In this document: positions 14,381 to 21,256 of the stretch, in pieces
Numbering within the stretch: position 1 is the stretch's first letter
Layout of the letters: every line of letters begins with the position of its first letter
Origin: a virus
IMG/VR virus record: IMGVR_UViG_3300047546_001557
Coordinates: 1-25,598 of that record
Reading direction: 5' to 3' (one strand)
Length of the DNA stretch: 25,598 nucleotides
Translations under genes and position numbers: made by a program
Notes under the pieces: model-generated
The model's input: only the letters and a program-made list of their open reading frames with translations
What the model was told of the DNA's origin: nothing
The model's database searches: none

Positions 14381-15238
14381 ACATTCTTTGCCATTGCTGT
14401 AATCAAAAACTTTCTTGATACTAATCCAGAAGGATATTGCCTATACTTTGATACTGAGGCAGCTATTACAAAATCTCTTCTACAGAGTAGAGGAATTGAC
14501 GTATCAAGAGTCATCATTATCAATGTTGTAACGATTGAAGACTTCCGCACAAAGGCACTTAAGGCAGTTGATATCTATCTGAAAACTCCGGTTAAACAAC
14601 GTAAGCCTTGTTTCTTTGTCCTTGATTCACTTGGTATGTTATCAACCAATAAAGAGATTGGTGATGCCCTTGCGGAAAAGGATACCCGAGATATGACTAA
14701 GGCTGCCCTGATTAAGGGAGCATTCCGTATGCTGACTCTTAAGCTAGGTCAAGCAAAAATTCCAATGATCGTGACTAATCACCTTTATGCAAACATTGGT
14801 GGTTATGGTCCAACTAAAGTTCAATCGGGTGGTACTGGACTTCTTTATTCCGCCTCAACAATCATTGAGCTAGCCAAGGCCAAAGAGAAAGATGGTACTG
14901 AGGTTATTGGAAATATCATTCGCGCCCGTACATTTAAGTCTCGCCTATCAAAAGAAAATCAAGAAGTAGAGATTCGTCTATTTTATGATGAGCGTGGCTT
15001 AGACAAGTATTATGGCCTCTTGCAATTGGCGGATGAAGGTGGTATAATCAAGAGAACAGGCAACCGTTACGAAATTCAAGGAAAACTTCTATATGAAAAG
15101 GCAATCCTAAAGGAACCAGAAAAATATTTCACCCAGGATCTACTAGAAAAAATTGATCTTTATGTCCAGATGAAATTTTCTTATGGTCACAGTAAAGGTT
15201 CTTTTGTTGAAGAAAATACTCAGGAGGAATCTGATTGA
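13985..15238 (+). CDS. uvsX: UvsX recombinase, C-intein plus C-extein fragment
   Basis: This 417-aa product has two parts. Residues 1-132 form the C-intein: block B-like DSFECSTKHLF (with the SxxH motif), block F VYDISIDSPHWYIA, and block G GIFHHN with penultimate His and final Asn. Residues 133-417 are the rest of UvsX, starting TFFAIAVIKNFL. Thr is the required +1 nucleophile and also the Walker A threonine. Walker B is FFVLDSLGML, and the DNA-binding and C-terminal regions look complete. Spliced UvsX would be 349 aa (64+285). A GAGGA site at 13972-13976, inside the endonuclease gene, is 8 bases from the ATG. The end overlaps the gp41 start as TTGA. Confidence 0.92.
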   Translation: MESINLTYKQLYDLYGEGDHEIPYSVLDELYVKTPNGKLTRINEVVTKHDNQVVRLEFDDDDSFECSTKHLFMDYETGATVNALNANVITAIKGKKTVVNRELLGVENVYDISIDSPHWYIATSESGIFHHNTFFAIAVIKNFLDTNPEGYCLYFDTEAAITKSLLQSRGIDVSRVIIINVVTIEDFRTKALKAVDIYLKTPVKQRKPCFFVLDSLGMLSTNKEIGDALAEKDTRDMTKAALIKGAFRMLTLKLGQAKIPMIVTNHLYANIGGYGPTKVQSGGTGLLYSASTIIELAKAKEKDGTEVIGNIIRARTFKSRLSKENQEVEIRLFYDERGLDKYYGLLQLADEGGIIKRTGNRYEIQGKLLYEKAILKEPEKYFTQDLLEKIDLYVQMKFSYGHSKGSFVEENTQEESD

Positions 15239-16608
15239 GCAGCACTGAACAGCTAATTCTATCAAACTTAATCAATAATGATGATTATACAAGGAAAGTA
15301 CTTCCTTTTTTGAAAGCAGATTATTTTCAAAATTACAGCGAGAAGATAGTATTTCAAGAAATCATTAGCTTTATTGGGGAGTATAACAAGCTCCCCAATA
15401 AAGATGTTCTTGAAATTGAGATCGGCAATAGAGAAGATCTTAATGAGTCTACATTTAAAGAGTGTTTAGATTTAGCCGCAGGTTTAGATTCGGAGCCAGT
15501 TTCTATTGACTGGCTCTACGATACGACAGAGAAGTGGTGTAGAGATAGGGCGATTTATCTTGCCCTTATGGAATCTATTCAGATCGCTGATGGTAAGAAT
15601 GAAAAGAAAAACAGGGATGCTATTCCTTCAATTCTTGAGGAAGCCCTAGCCGTATCATTTGATAATCACATTGGTCACGATTTCTTAAACGACAGTGAAG
15701 CCCGGTTTGAGTATTATAATAATGTAGAAGCTAAGATTCCGTTTGATATTGAGTATCTCAATAAGATCACAAGAGGTGGAGTAACAAATAAGACCTTGAA
15801 CGTTATTATGTCATTGTCTAATGTTGGTAAATCTCTTATCTTTACTAGCTTTGCGAGTTCATATTTGATGCAAGGGAAAAATGTTCTCTACATTACCCTT
15901 GAGATGGCTGAGGAAGAAATTGCTAAAAGGATTGATGCTAACTGTCTTGATATTAGTATTGACGAAATCCATAAGGTTTCTAAAAACTTTTATAACAGTA
16001 AATTCTCGTCATTTAAAACTAAGACACAAGGCAACCTAATTATCAAAGAGTACCCTACTGCAGGAGCATCTGTAGTTCATTTCAAGTCATTGATTAATGA
16101 GCTACAACTAAAGAAACACTTTAAACCCGATGTTATCATTGTTGACTATCTCGGAATCTGTGCTTCTTCAAGGCTCAAGAAAGGAGCGGCTAATTCTTAT
16201 GAATACGTTGGTGCTATTGCAGAGGAACTCCGGGGATTTGCAAAAGAGGTAGATGTTCCTCTATGGACTGGGGTTCAGGTCAATAGGGAAAATTCTTCCA
16301 ATGCAGACCCATCACTTGCGGCAATTTCTGAATCTGCCAAGATCGGGCACGTATCTGACTTTGTTCTTGCTGTAATTTCAACCGAAGAACTTGAGCAATT
16401 AGGCCAATATTTGTGCAAGCAAGTTAAAAATCGTTACAATAGAAAAGGTAAATTGCTTCGGTTTACTGTTGGAGTTGATTATGAGAAAATGAGACTTTAT
16501 GATGTAGCCCAATCTCAGGACACCAATACTTATTATAACGAAGATGATTTTAAGGACGAAGAATCCAAACCAAACTTTAAAGACAAATTTAAAAACTTTA
16601 CCTATTGA
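15235..16608 (+). CDS. 41: gp41, replicative DNA helicase
   Basis: This 457-aa protein is a DnaB-family helicase. It starts MSSTEQLILSNLINNDDY, has Walker A with SNVGKS (195-200), Walker B in VIIVDYLGIC, and a later QVNREN motif that includes the sensor region. Length fits T4 gp41 (475 aa). It forms the hexamer that unwinds the fork and works with primase gp61, encoded at 23390. The start is a TTG at 15235 overlapping the uvsX stop as TTGA, so it is coupled to uvsX translation. The gp41 Walker A region is a known site for phage split inteins, but here the gene is intact. Confidence 0.95.
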   Translation: MSSTEQLILSNLINNDDYTRKVLPFLKADYFQNYSEKIVFQEIISFIGEYNKLPNKDVLEIEIGNREDLNESTFKECLDLAAGLDSEPVSIDWLYDTTEKWCRDRAIYLALMESIQIADGKNEKKNRDAIPSILEEALAVSFDNHIGHDFLNDSEARFEYYNNVEAKIPFDIEYLNKITRGGVTNKTLNVIMSLSNVGKSLIFTSFASSYLMQGKNVLYITLEMAEEEIAKRIDANCLDISIDEIHKVSKNFYNSKFSSFKTKTQGNLIIKEYPTAGASVVHFKSLINELQLKKHFKPDVIIVDYLGICASSRLKKGAANSYEYVGAIAEELRGFAKEVDVPLWTGVQVNRENSSNADPSLAAISESAKIGHVSDFVLAVISTEELEQLGQYLCKQVKNRYNRKGKLLRFTVGVDYEKMRLYDVAQSQDTNTYYNEDDFKDEESKPNFKDKFKNFTY

Positions 16609-16612
16609 TACT

Positions 16613-17254
16613 ATGATTAATAAAGAACTATTTCAAAAACTGAAGCCAGAAATTTATGCGGATGACCCAAGGTTTATTCCTGTTCCGGCACACCGTAAAG
16701 AAGATGCTGGCGCTGATCTAAGGGCATTTGTTCCGGCGAATGAGTATGAAGTGTCTCAAATTATTCTGGAAGTTATCACGGCACTTCAAAATGATAGGGT
16801 AAAAAATATTTGTATTGATGGTAAAGTAGTAGATCCTGATAGTATTTCTGCTGATACTATTGCTGCTACTGGAGGTTGCGTTAGCTTACTGCCGGGAGAA
16901 ACGAAATTAATCAATTCTGGATTTAAGATTGCTCTCCCTAATGTAGAAGAAATTTATCCATTTCTTCCTGTTTACAAAATTGTTAGCCGTAGTGGACTAT
17001 CCTGCAAACATAAAATATCTGTAACAAATCGTCCTGGCATCGTTGACAAGGGTTATCGTGATTGGATCGCGGTAAGTCTGGAGAATGAAGGACACAGTGC
17101 TCATATCTTTACTCATGGAGCCCGTATTGCTCAAGGTCTTTATGAGTTAGTAATTGATCTAGGAGCATGGGACATTGGAGAGCTACGGGTAAATGAACTA
17201 AGTAGTAGCAACCGTGGTGAAAACGGTTTTGGTAGTACAGGTTTAGGAGGTTGA
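16613..17254 (+). CDS. dut: dUTP diphosphatase (trimeric dUTPase family)
   Basis: From ATG 16613 this is 213 aa. The five dUTPase motifs are present: AGADLRA (32-38), SRSGL (125-129), GIVDKGYRDW (from 142), ARIAQG (from 170) and RGENGFGSTG (201-210). A roughly 50-residue insertion lies between motifs 1 and 2, making it longer than usual (about 140-150 aa). It hydrolyses dUTP to dUMP and PPi, keeping uracil out of phage DNA and supplying dUMP for dTMP synthesis. It fits with ribonucleotide reductase downstream. The frame opens 69 bases earlier, inside gp41, but that part reads as out-of-frame gp41 codons, so the start at 16613 (5 bases after the gp41 stop) is chosen. Confidence 0.9.
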   Translation: MINKELFQKLKPEIYADDPRFIPVPAHRKEDAGADLRAFVPANEYEVSQIILEVITALQNDRVKNICIDGKVVDPDSISADTIAATGGCVSLLPGETKLINSGFKIALPNVEEIYPFLPVYKIVSRSGLSCKHKISVTNRPGIVDKGYRDWIAVSLENEGHSAHIFTHGARIAQGLYELVIDLGAWDIGELRVNELSSSNRGENGFGSTGLGG

Positions 17255-17256
17255 TT

Positions 17257-17421
17257 ATGGCAAAAGTTAAGCTACAACTTGAACAAGATGAAGCACAAGA
17301 TGTACTTGTGCTCTTGGAGAAAGAAGTTGATGGATACAGTCAAGTTCATGTTCCTGAACGAATCTCCCGCTTGCGAACAGTTATTCTAAAATTAAAAACT
17401 CAATCACAAGCCCCGTTATAA
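17257..17421 (+). CDS. small unknown protein ending inside a terminator
   Basis: This 54-aa protein starts MAKVKLQLEQDEAQDVL, with a strong TAGGAGG ribosome site 6 bases before the ATG, inside the end of the dUTPase gene. The pattern (short strand, then helix QDEAQDVLVLLEKEV and a second helix near ERISRLRTVILKLK) resembles very small conserved cyanophage proteins. The stop codon TAA lies in the loop of the following terminator hairpin. No function is recognised. The ribosome site makes translation likely. Confidence 0.72.
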   Translation: MAKVKLQLEQDEAQDVLVLLEKEVDGYSQVHVPERISRLRTVILKLKTQSQAPL

Positions 17422-17433
17422 TGGGGCTTTTTT
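17408..17433 (+). terminator. intrinsic terminator ending the uvsX-gp41-dut operon
   Basis: AAGCCCC (17408-17414) pairs with GGGGCTT (17423-17429) over an 8-base loop, followed by T residues to 17433. The stop codon of the small gene lies in the loop. Confidence 0.9.
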
Positions 17434-17434
17434 A

Positions 17435-17441
17435 CTAAATA
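17435..17441 (+). promoter_or_regulatory. late-type promoter motif CTAAATA
   Basis: CTAAATA directly follows the terminator and precedes a gene of the virion-like group by 18 bases. The same motif recurs upstream of most genes between 17460 and 22918. Confidence 0.5.
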
Positions 17442-17459
17442 CCCATAAAAGGTATAACT

Positions 17460-18074
17460 TTGGATCCTTTAGTTTCATTTCTTGTTGATAATAATTATGC
17501 TGATAATTATGCATCAGCAGAGAAAATTTTAGAGTGTATTAGCGATAATTTTTATAATACTTTAGTAGAACAGATTATTTCAGAAGCAAATACAGCATCA
17601 GAAAGAGCTTCTCAACTTAGAAGGCAGGCAGAAGAAGCAAGACGTAAAGGAGATATGGCAAAGTATGCTCAATTGGCTGCTCAAATGGCTCAGGCACTAA
17701 AAGCCAGTAAGGAGGAAAATAAAAATAATACCCCAGACCCAAGAAAAACTGCAGATTCTAGAACATCTTGGGTGAGCGGAAATCGCCAAACTCCACAATC
17801 TGGAAGAAGAGGAGCACCAGACCCAAGAGAAGGAGCTAGAAACAGAAATATAGAAAGAGCGGCAGATGAACTTATTGGCAATAGTGTACCTAAACCAACT
17901 CATTTAAGCCCAAACAAACCAGCGCACATGCAAGGAAATAATGTATCATGGGCAGCTTCTGGAGATCGCAGAAGCGAAAGAAGAGGTATAACCGGGCAAT
18001 CTAATAGAGAAAGAAGATCCGGCACTACTGGTAGATATGAAAGTCCCAATAGATTTGATGATCGCCCTAAATAA
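17460..18074 (+). CDS. unknown protein with acidic helical N-terminus and basic tail, probably virion-associated
   Basis: This 204-aa protein starts at TTG 17460, just after AAGGT. The N-terminal part (LVSFLVDNNYADNYASAEKIL...LVEQIISEA) has the same L-V-x-x-L-D-x-SAE-x-I-x-S-x-x-I-V-E pattern as the acidic modules of the proteins at 2545 and 8543. A helical Ala/Arg/Gln segment follows (RASQLRRQAEEARRKGDMAKYAQLAAQMAQ, cut short here as a description), then a long basic low-complexity tail with PDPR repeats. Nothing catalytic is visible. A CTAAATA motif precedes it and another overlaps its stop codon. I infer a packaged or prohead protein, with low certainty. Confidence 0.65.
   Translation: MDPLVSFLVDNNYADNYASAEKILECISDNFYNTLVEQIISEANTASERASQLRRQAEEARRKGDMAKYAQLAAQMAQALKASKEENKNNTPDPRKTADSRTSWVSGNRQTPQSGRRGAPDPREGARNRNIERAADELIGNSVPKPTHLSPNKPAHMQGNNVSWAASGDRRSERRGITGQSNRERRSGTTGRYESPNRFDDRPK
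18067..18073 (+). promoter_or_regulatory. late-type promoter motif CTAAATA over a stop codon
   Basis: The motif lies on the last codons of the preceding gene (CCT-AAA-TAA) and ends 19 bases before the ATG at 18093. Confidence 0.4.
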
Positions 18075-18092
18075 AAAATAACGTTTTATAAA

Positions 18093-19280
18093 ATGTTGGA
18101 GTTTTCGGACTTTTTAAATGAAGCTAGAAGTCGGGCAGCTGAGAAGGCTGACCGACTCGCCTTGGTGTCTGACAACCATGGTGGATGGGTAGATCGTAGC
18201 GGGAGAATAGTTGCTCGCACTGTCAATGGAGACCTTGAATTTATCAAAAAGAAGTCTCCTAAAACGGATACTCCAGAACCAAATACAAAAAGGCTTCCTA
18301 AAACAGCCCAATATCAACAGAAAAAACCAGGGAAACCTGCAGAATTACCAGCACCGAAACCACCAAAAGAACAACCTCCTGCCCCTGAAGTAGATAAAGA
18401 TCAATTAAAAAATGTTACTATTGTCTTTACAAGGGCTAATCCCCCAACTGAAGGACATTATAAATTACTTAAACAGGCAAGGGACATTGCAAACGGTCAA
18501 GAATTAAGAGTTTATCCAAGTAGAAAACACGATCCTAAAAAGAATCCACTTGATATAAAAACGAAAGTTCGCTACATGGAACTTTCGTTCCCGGACTTTA
18601 AGCAAGAGATCATAAACGATAAGGACATTATTACGATCTTTGATGCTCTTAGACTTTTACATGATGAAGGATTTACCCAAGTAAACGTCGTAGTCGGGGA
18701 AACCAGAACTTCAGAAGTAGAAAGATTATCATCACAGTATAATGGAGAGTTGTACTCATTTGAACAAATAAATGTGATTCCAGCAAAAGGAACTGATCCA
18801 GATCTTGACAATGATGAACCTAGGTCAGCTTCTGGACTCAGAAAAGCGGCAATGAGAGATGATTTTTATGCTTTCAGAGCGGGCTTATCTAGAAAATTAT
18901 CATTTAAGGATGCCGAGAATTTATTTCATGCAGTTCAAAGGGCGCAGCAAGGTAGAGATGGTTATGATGTAGAACAACCCCAGGATAATGAAAATCTAAG
19001 AGAACTATATTATCAAAAGCAAATTTTTAATGAAGGTGATATTATTGAAAGCGATATCACAGGAATTAAAGGTAAAATTATTAGGCGTGGTCCTAATTAT
19101 GTTATTAGTGTTACCGAAGATAATAAGATGTTCAAATCATGGATAACAGATATTTCGGAATGGACTGATGTATCGGGAGTTCCGGCAGATCAAAGAGAAG
19201 TAGGAACTGATGCCTTGAGAAAATATGTAATGGGGCTAACTAAAACAAAGAAAATAAAGAATTTTGTTAAATCTAAATAG
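18093..19280 (+). CDS. nucleotidyltransferase-domain protein with N- and C-terminal phage modules
   Basis: This 395-aa protein has four parts. Residues 1-53 contain a FLNEARSRAAEKADRL helix and a strand-rich GWVDRSGRIVARTV...LEFIKK segment. Residues 54-100 are a Pro/Lys-rich linker. Residues about 106-280 form a cytidylyltransferase-like Rossmann domain with TEGH (119-122), the (H/T)xGH motif, VVVGETR and a SASGLRK (245-251) motif in place of ISSTxxR. Residues about 314-350 form a small KOW- or Sm-like barrel (GDIIESDITGIKGKIIRRGPN). The domain suggests NMN- or CTP-type nucleotide transfer, substrate unknown. Neighbouring genes look structural, so it may be a virion enzyme. Late-type motifs flank it. 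Confidence 0.75.
   Translation: MLEFSDFLNEARSRAAEKADRLALVSDNHGGWVDRSGRIVARTVNGDLEFIKKKSPKTDTPEPNTKRLPKTAQYQQKKPGKPAELPAPKPPKEQPPAPEVDKDQLKNVTIVFTRANPPTEGHYKLLKQARDIANGQELRVYPSRKHDPKKNPLDIKTKVRYMELSFPDFKQEIINDKDIITIFDALRLLHDEGFTQVNVVVGETRTSEVERLSSQYNGELYSFEQINVIPAKGTDPDLDNDEPRSASGLRKAAMRDDFYAFRAGLSRKLSFKDAENLFHAVQRAQQGRDGYDVEQPQDNENLRELYYQKQIFNEGDIIESDITGIKGKIIRRGPNYVISVTEDNKMFKSWITDISEWTDVSGVPADQREVGTDALRKYVMGLTKTKKIKNFVKSK
19273..19279 (+). promoter_or_regulatory. late-type promoter motif CTAAATA over a stop codon
   Basis: The motif is made by the final codons TCT-AAA-TAG and lies 25 bases before the ATG at 19305, the spacing typical of the window. Confidence 0.5.
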
Positions 19281-19304
19281 TTTATAGACAATAGATAGAT
19301 TTCA

Positions 19305-20819
19305 ATGGCAACTGAAAATACCGTTCGGGCTTTTAATGAAATGAAACAACTCTACATGGAGTCCATGGCACCCGAGGCTCTAGTAGAAACCCATAAAAAA
19401 CTTACTGGCAAACAATATAAACTTGATGTTGAGCCAAAGGGGGGTGATGGGGATATTGACGGTAAAGATCTAGCTGCCCTTCGTCGTAGGGCTAAACTTC
19501 GTAATCTTGGACTAAATGAAGGAGAGAAAAATTCTGAGCCTTCTTTGCAAGTGACATTTGCCAATGCCCTTGCTATTGGGGGTCAACATTATTCAAATTG
19601 GAGAGAAGAGTTTTCTCCTGAACTGATGGAAGAAATTGAAAATACCGCCAAAGATGGAGATAGTAAAGAAATCGGGGTTAATAAAAAAATCAAAAATACA
19701 ATTAAGATTAATCCCACTATGGCCTCTCTACAAGAAGCCCTAGGTGATTATGATTTAGAAGTGCTTTCTTCTATTGAATTGGATGAAGACTATATTTTAG
19801 AAGCCGCTGAAGTAGCCACTGAATATTTCTACGAATCTGGTCTTAATGAAAATGGGGTAGAAGAACTTATTGAGGTTCTAGGAGAACAAAAATTTGTTGA
19901 TTTTGTATTTGATTTAGTTGAAGATTATGAACTCAATGAGGAAAATCTACTTGAATGGCGCCGTGGCCCCGGCGGAACAAAAGTAAGAGGAGATCAAACT
20001 ACTAAAAGCGGGAAGCATTTTAAAGATGTGAAAGGGGGGGCCAAGACTTCAGCCGCCAAAGCAACCCCAGAAGCCAAGGCAAGAAAGGCAGAAAAAGAAG
20101 AAAAATCAACTGGGTCTAAAGTAGGATCTGAACTTTCAAATCTTGCAAATCGCAGTAAAGAATTACGTAGATCTTCTGTAGAAAAAAAGACAGCGGAAGT
20201 TTCTAAGAAACCAGAAAATACCACAAAAACTACAAGTACCAAAAAAGGTATTCTTGATAGAGTAGCAGGCGCCATTCTTAAGGGAGCCGAGCGTCATCAA
20301 AATGCAATGAAAGCTGCCCGCCCACATATCACGAATGCGGCAAAAACCGCAGGCCATGTAGCCGGAACAGTAGCTGGCGCTGGTGCCGCACTTAGGGCAG
20401 TGGGAAAAAGAGCCGAAAATTCCGATGCTGCCAAGAAAGGTCGCAAAGTTGTTGGCGCTCTAGCCAAAGGAGCATGGGAGGGAGCAGGACATTATGCAAA
20501 ACACGATAATGCACCTAGAGCCCTAGGTCATGCCGCAGGTACTGTAGTAAAAAATCTTCGCAAAGAAGAAACTGAAGAACTACAAGAAAAATCAGTAAGT
20601 CAGAAACAACAAAAACTATTTGGTGCTGCCCTTGGCGTAGAACGAGGAAATACTTCTCGCAGTAGTGTATCTAAGAAAGTTCTTGATATTGTTGATACCA
20701 TGCCACAAGGAGAAATTCGTAAATTTGCAAAAACTCCACACAAGGGGCTCCCCAAAAAAGTAAGTGAAGATGTTCAAATGATTGACAAAATTTTAAAGAT
20801 TGTCAGAGAATCTAAATAG
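19305..20819 (+). CDS. large unknown protein, acidic then Lys/Ala/Gly-rich, probably virion-internal
   Basis: This 504-aa protein starts MATENTVRAFNEMKQLYMESM. Residues about 150-220 are strongly acidic helices (EVLSSIELDEDYILEAAEVA and similar). Residues about 225-330 are basic and low in complexity. Residues about 330-430 hold Ala/Gly-rich helices with two related GHxAGTV segments. The end is basic, with DVQMIDKILKIVRESK. No enzymatic motif is visible. Alternating acidic and basic regions and late-type motifs suggest a head or DNA-associated protein, perhaps processed in the prohead as T4 internal proteins are. That is inference. The last codons TCT-AAA-TAG form another CTAAATA. Confidence 0.7.
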   Translation: MATENTVRAFNEMKQLYMESMAPEALVETHKKLTGKQYKLDVEPKGGDGDIDGKDLAALRRRAKLRNLGLNEGEKNSEPSLQVTFANALAIGGQHYSNWREEFSPELMEEIENTAKDGDSKEIGVNKKIKNTIKINPTMASLQEALGDYDLEVLSSIELDEDYILEAAEVATEYFYESGLNENGVEELIEVLGEQKFVDFVFDLVEDYELNEENLLEWRRGPGGTKVRGDQTTKSGKHFKDVKGGAKTSAAKATPEAKARKAEKEEKSTGSKVGSELSNLANRSKELRRSSVEKKTAEVSKKPENTTKTTSTKKGILDRVAGAILKGAERHQNAMKAARPHITNAAKTAGHVAGTVAGAGAALRAVGKRAENSDAAKKGRKVVGALAKGAWEGAGHYAKHDNAPRALGHAAGTVVKNLRKEETEELQEKSVSQKQQKLFGAALGVERGNTSRSSVSKKVLDIVDTMPQGEIRKFAKTPHKGLPKKVSEDVQMIDKILKIVRESK

Positions 20820-20829
20820 TCTATTTTTT

Positions 20830-20836
20830 CTAAATA
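20830..20836 (+). promoter_or_regulatory. late-type promoter motif CTAAATA
   Basis: CTAAATA followed by CTTATAC lies 26 bases before the ATG at 20863. A second copy at 20812-20818 overlaps the previous stop codon. Confidence 0.5.
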
Positions 20837-20862
20837 CTTATACCTAATACCGAGGTAAAAAT

Positions 20863-21027
20863 ATGGCCAAAATCGTAGAACTAGTTAAGCCAATCCTATT
20901 CGCTTTCATCAACTCTCCTGAGGTCAAGAACCTTGTGATTGCTCTGCTTGAAAAGTACGCTGCCCGTACTGATAATAAAATTGATGATACTGTAGTTGAT
21001 ATTGTACGTGACAAATTGTTCAAGTGA
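20863..21027 (+). CDS. small unknown protein (54 aa)
   Basis: The frame reads MAKIVELVKPILFAFINSPE followed by KNLVIALLEKYAARTDNKID and ends DKLFK. It has a late-type motif 26 bases upstream and a GAGG ribosome site at 20852-20855, so expression is likely. It looks like a compact two- or three-helix protein; the first helix is hydrophobic but short and contains Lys and Glu, so it is not a clear membrane segment. It shares a GTGA overlap with the next small gene. I do not know its role; small proteins of this kind are common in cyanophage late regions. Confidence 0.65.
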   Translation: MAKIVELVKPILFAFINSPEVKNLVIALLEKYAARTDNKIDDTVVDIVRDKLFK

Positions 21028-21197
21028 TATTGACTTGCATTGTTGTTAATACAATTGCATCTTACGGAGTATCATTAATTTTTATTTTGTTATTTCTTTT
21101 CTCAGAATGGCTGGGTAGAAATCCAAATATAAAAGAAAATGATGTTTATAGTTTTATCCATAACATCTTAAAAACATCTAATAAAAGAGGGGAGTAA
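21024..21197 (+). CDS. small single-span membrane protein (57 aa)
   Basis: The gene starts at GTG 21024 in a GTGA overlap with the preceding stop. Residues about 2-27 (ILTCIVVNTIASYGVSLIFI and on) form one membrane span, followed by SEWLGRNPNIKEN and a polar tail. TTG 21030 is another possible start. Size and single span would fit a small phage membrane protein, a holin-like role being only one option. The stop codon lies in the tetraloop of the following terminator, so translation runs to the end of the transcript. Confidence 0.65.
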   Translation: MILTCIVVNTIASYGVSLIFILLFLFSEWLGRNPNIKENDVYSFIHNILKTSNKRGE

Positions 21198-21210
21198 TCC
21201 TCTCTTTTTT
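21183..21210 (+). terminator. intrinsic terminator with GTAA loop
   Basis: AAAAGAGGGGA (21183-21193) pairs with TCCTCTCTTTT (21198-21208, one G-U) over GTAA, a GNRA-type tetraloop that also contains the stop codon of the membrane protein gene. T residues continue to 21210. Confidence 0.85.
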
Positions 21211-21216
21211 GATATT

Positions 21217-21223
21217 CTAAATA
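21217..21223 (+). promoter_or_regulatory. late-type promoter motif CTAAATA
   Basis: The motif lies just after the terminator and 33 bases before the ATG at 21257, in an AT-rich gap. Confidence 0.45.
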
Positions 21224-21256
21224 ATAATAAGTAAAAGCATTTAAGAGAAAAACAAG

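Noticed and set aside
12752-15238. uvsX interrupted by a group I intron or by a sequencing frameshift
   Set aside because: The break has a Cys at the N side, block B/F/G motifs and HN-Thr at the C side, all intein hallmarks. Both sides are in one frame, and a long intact gene fills the gap, so an error or intron is less likely.
16544-16612. Upstream extension of the dUTPase gene
   Set aside because: The extra 23 residues are gp41 codons read in another frame; the ATG at 16613 directly after gp41 gives a normal start.
19994-20275. 93-residue frame on the minus strand opposite the Lys/Ala-rich gene
   Set aside because: It is a by-product of biased codons in the + strand gene and has no supporting signals.
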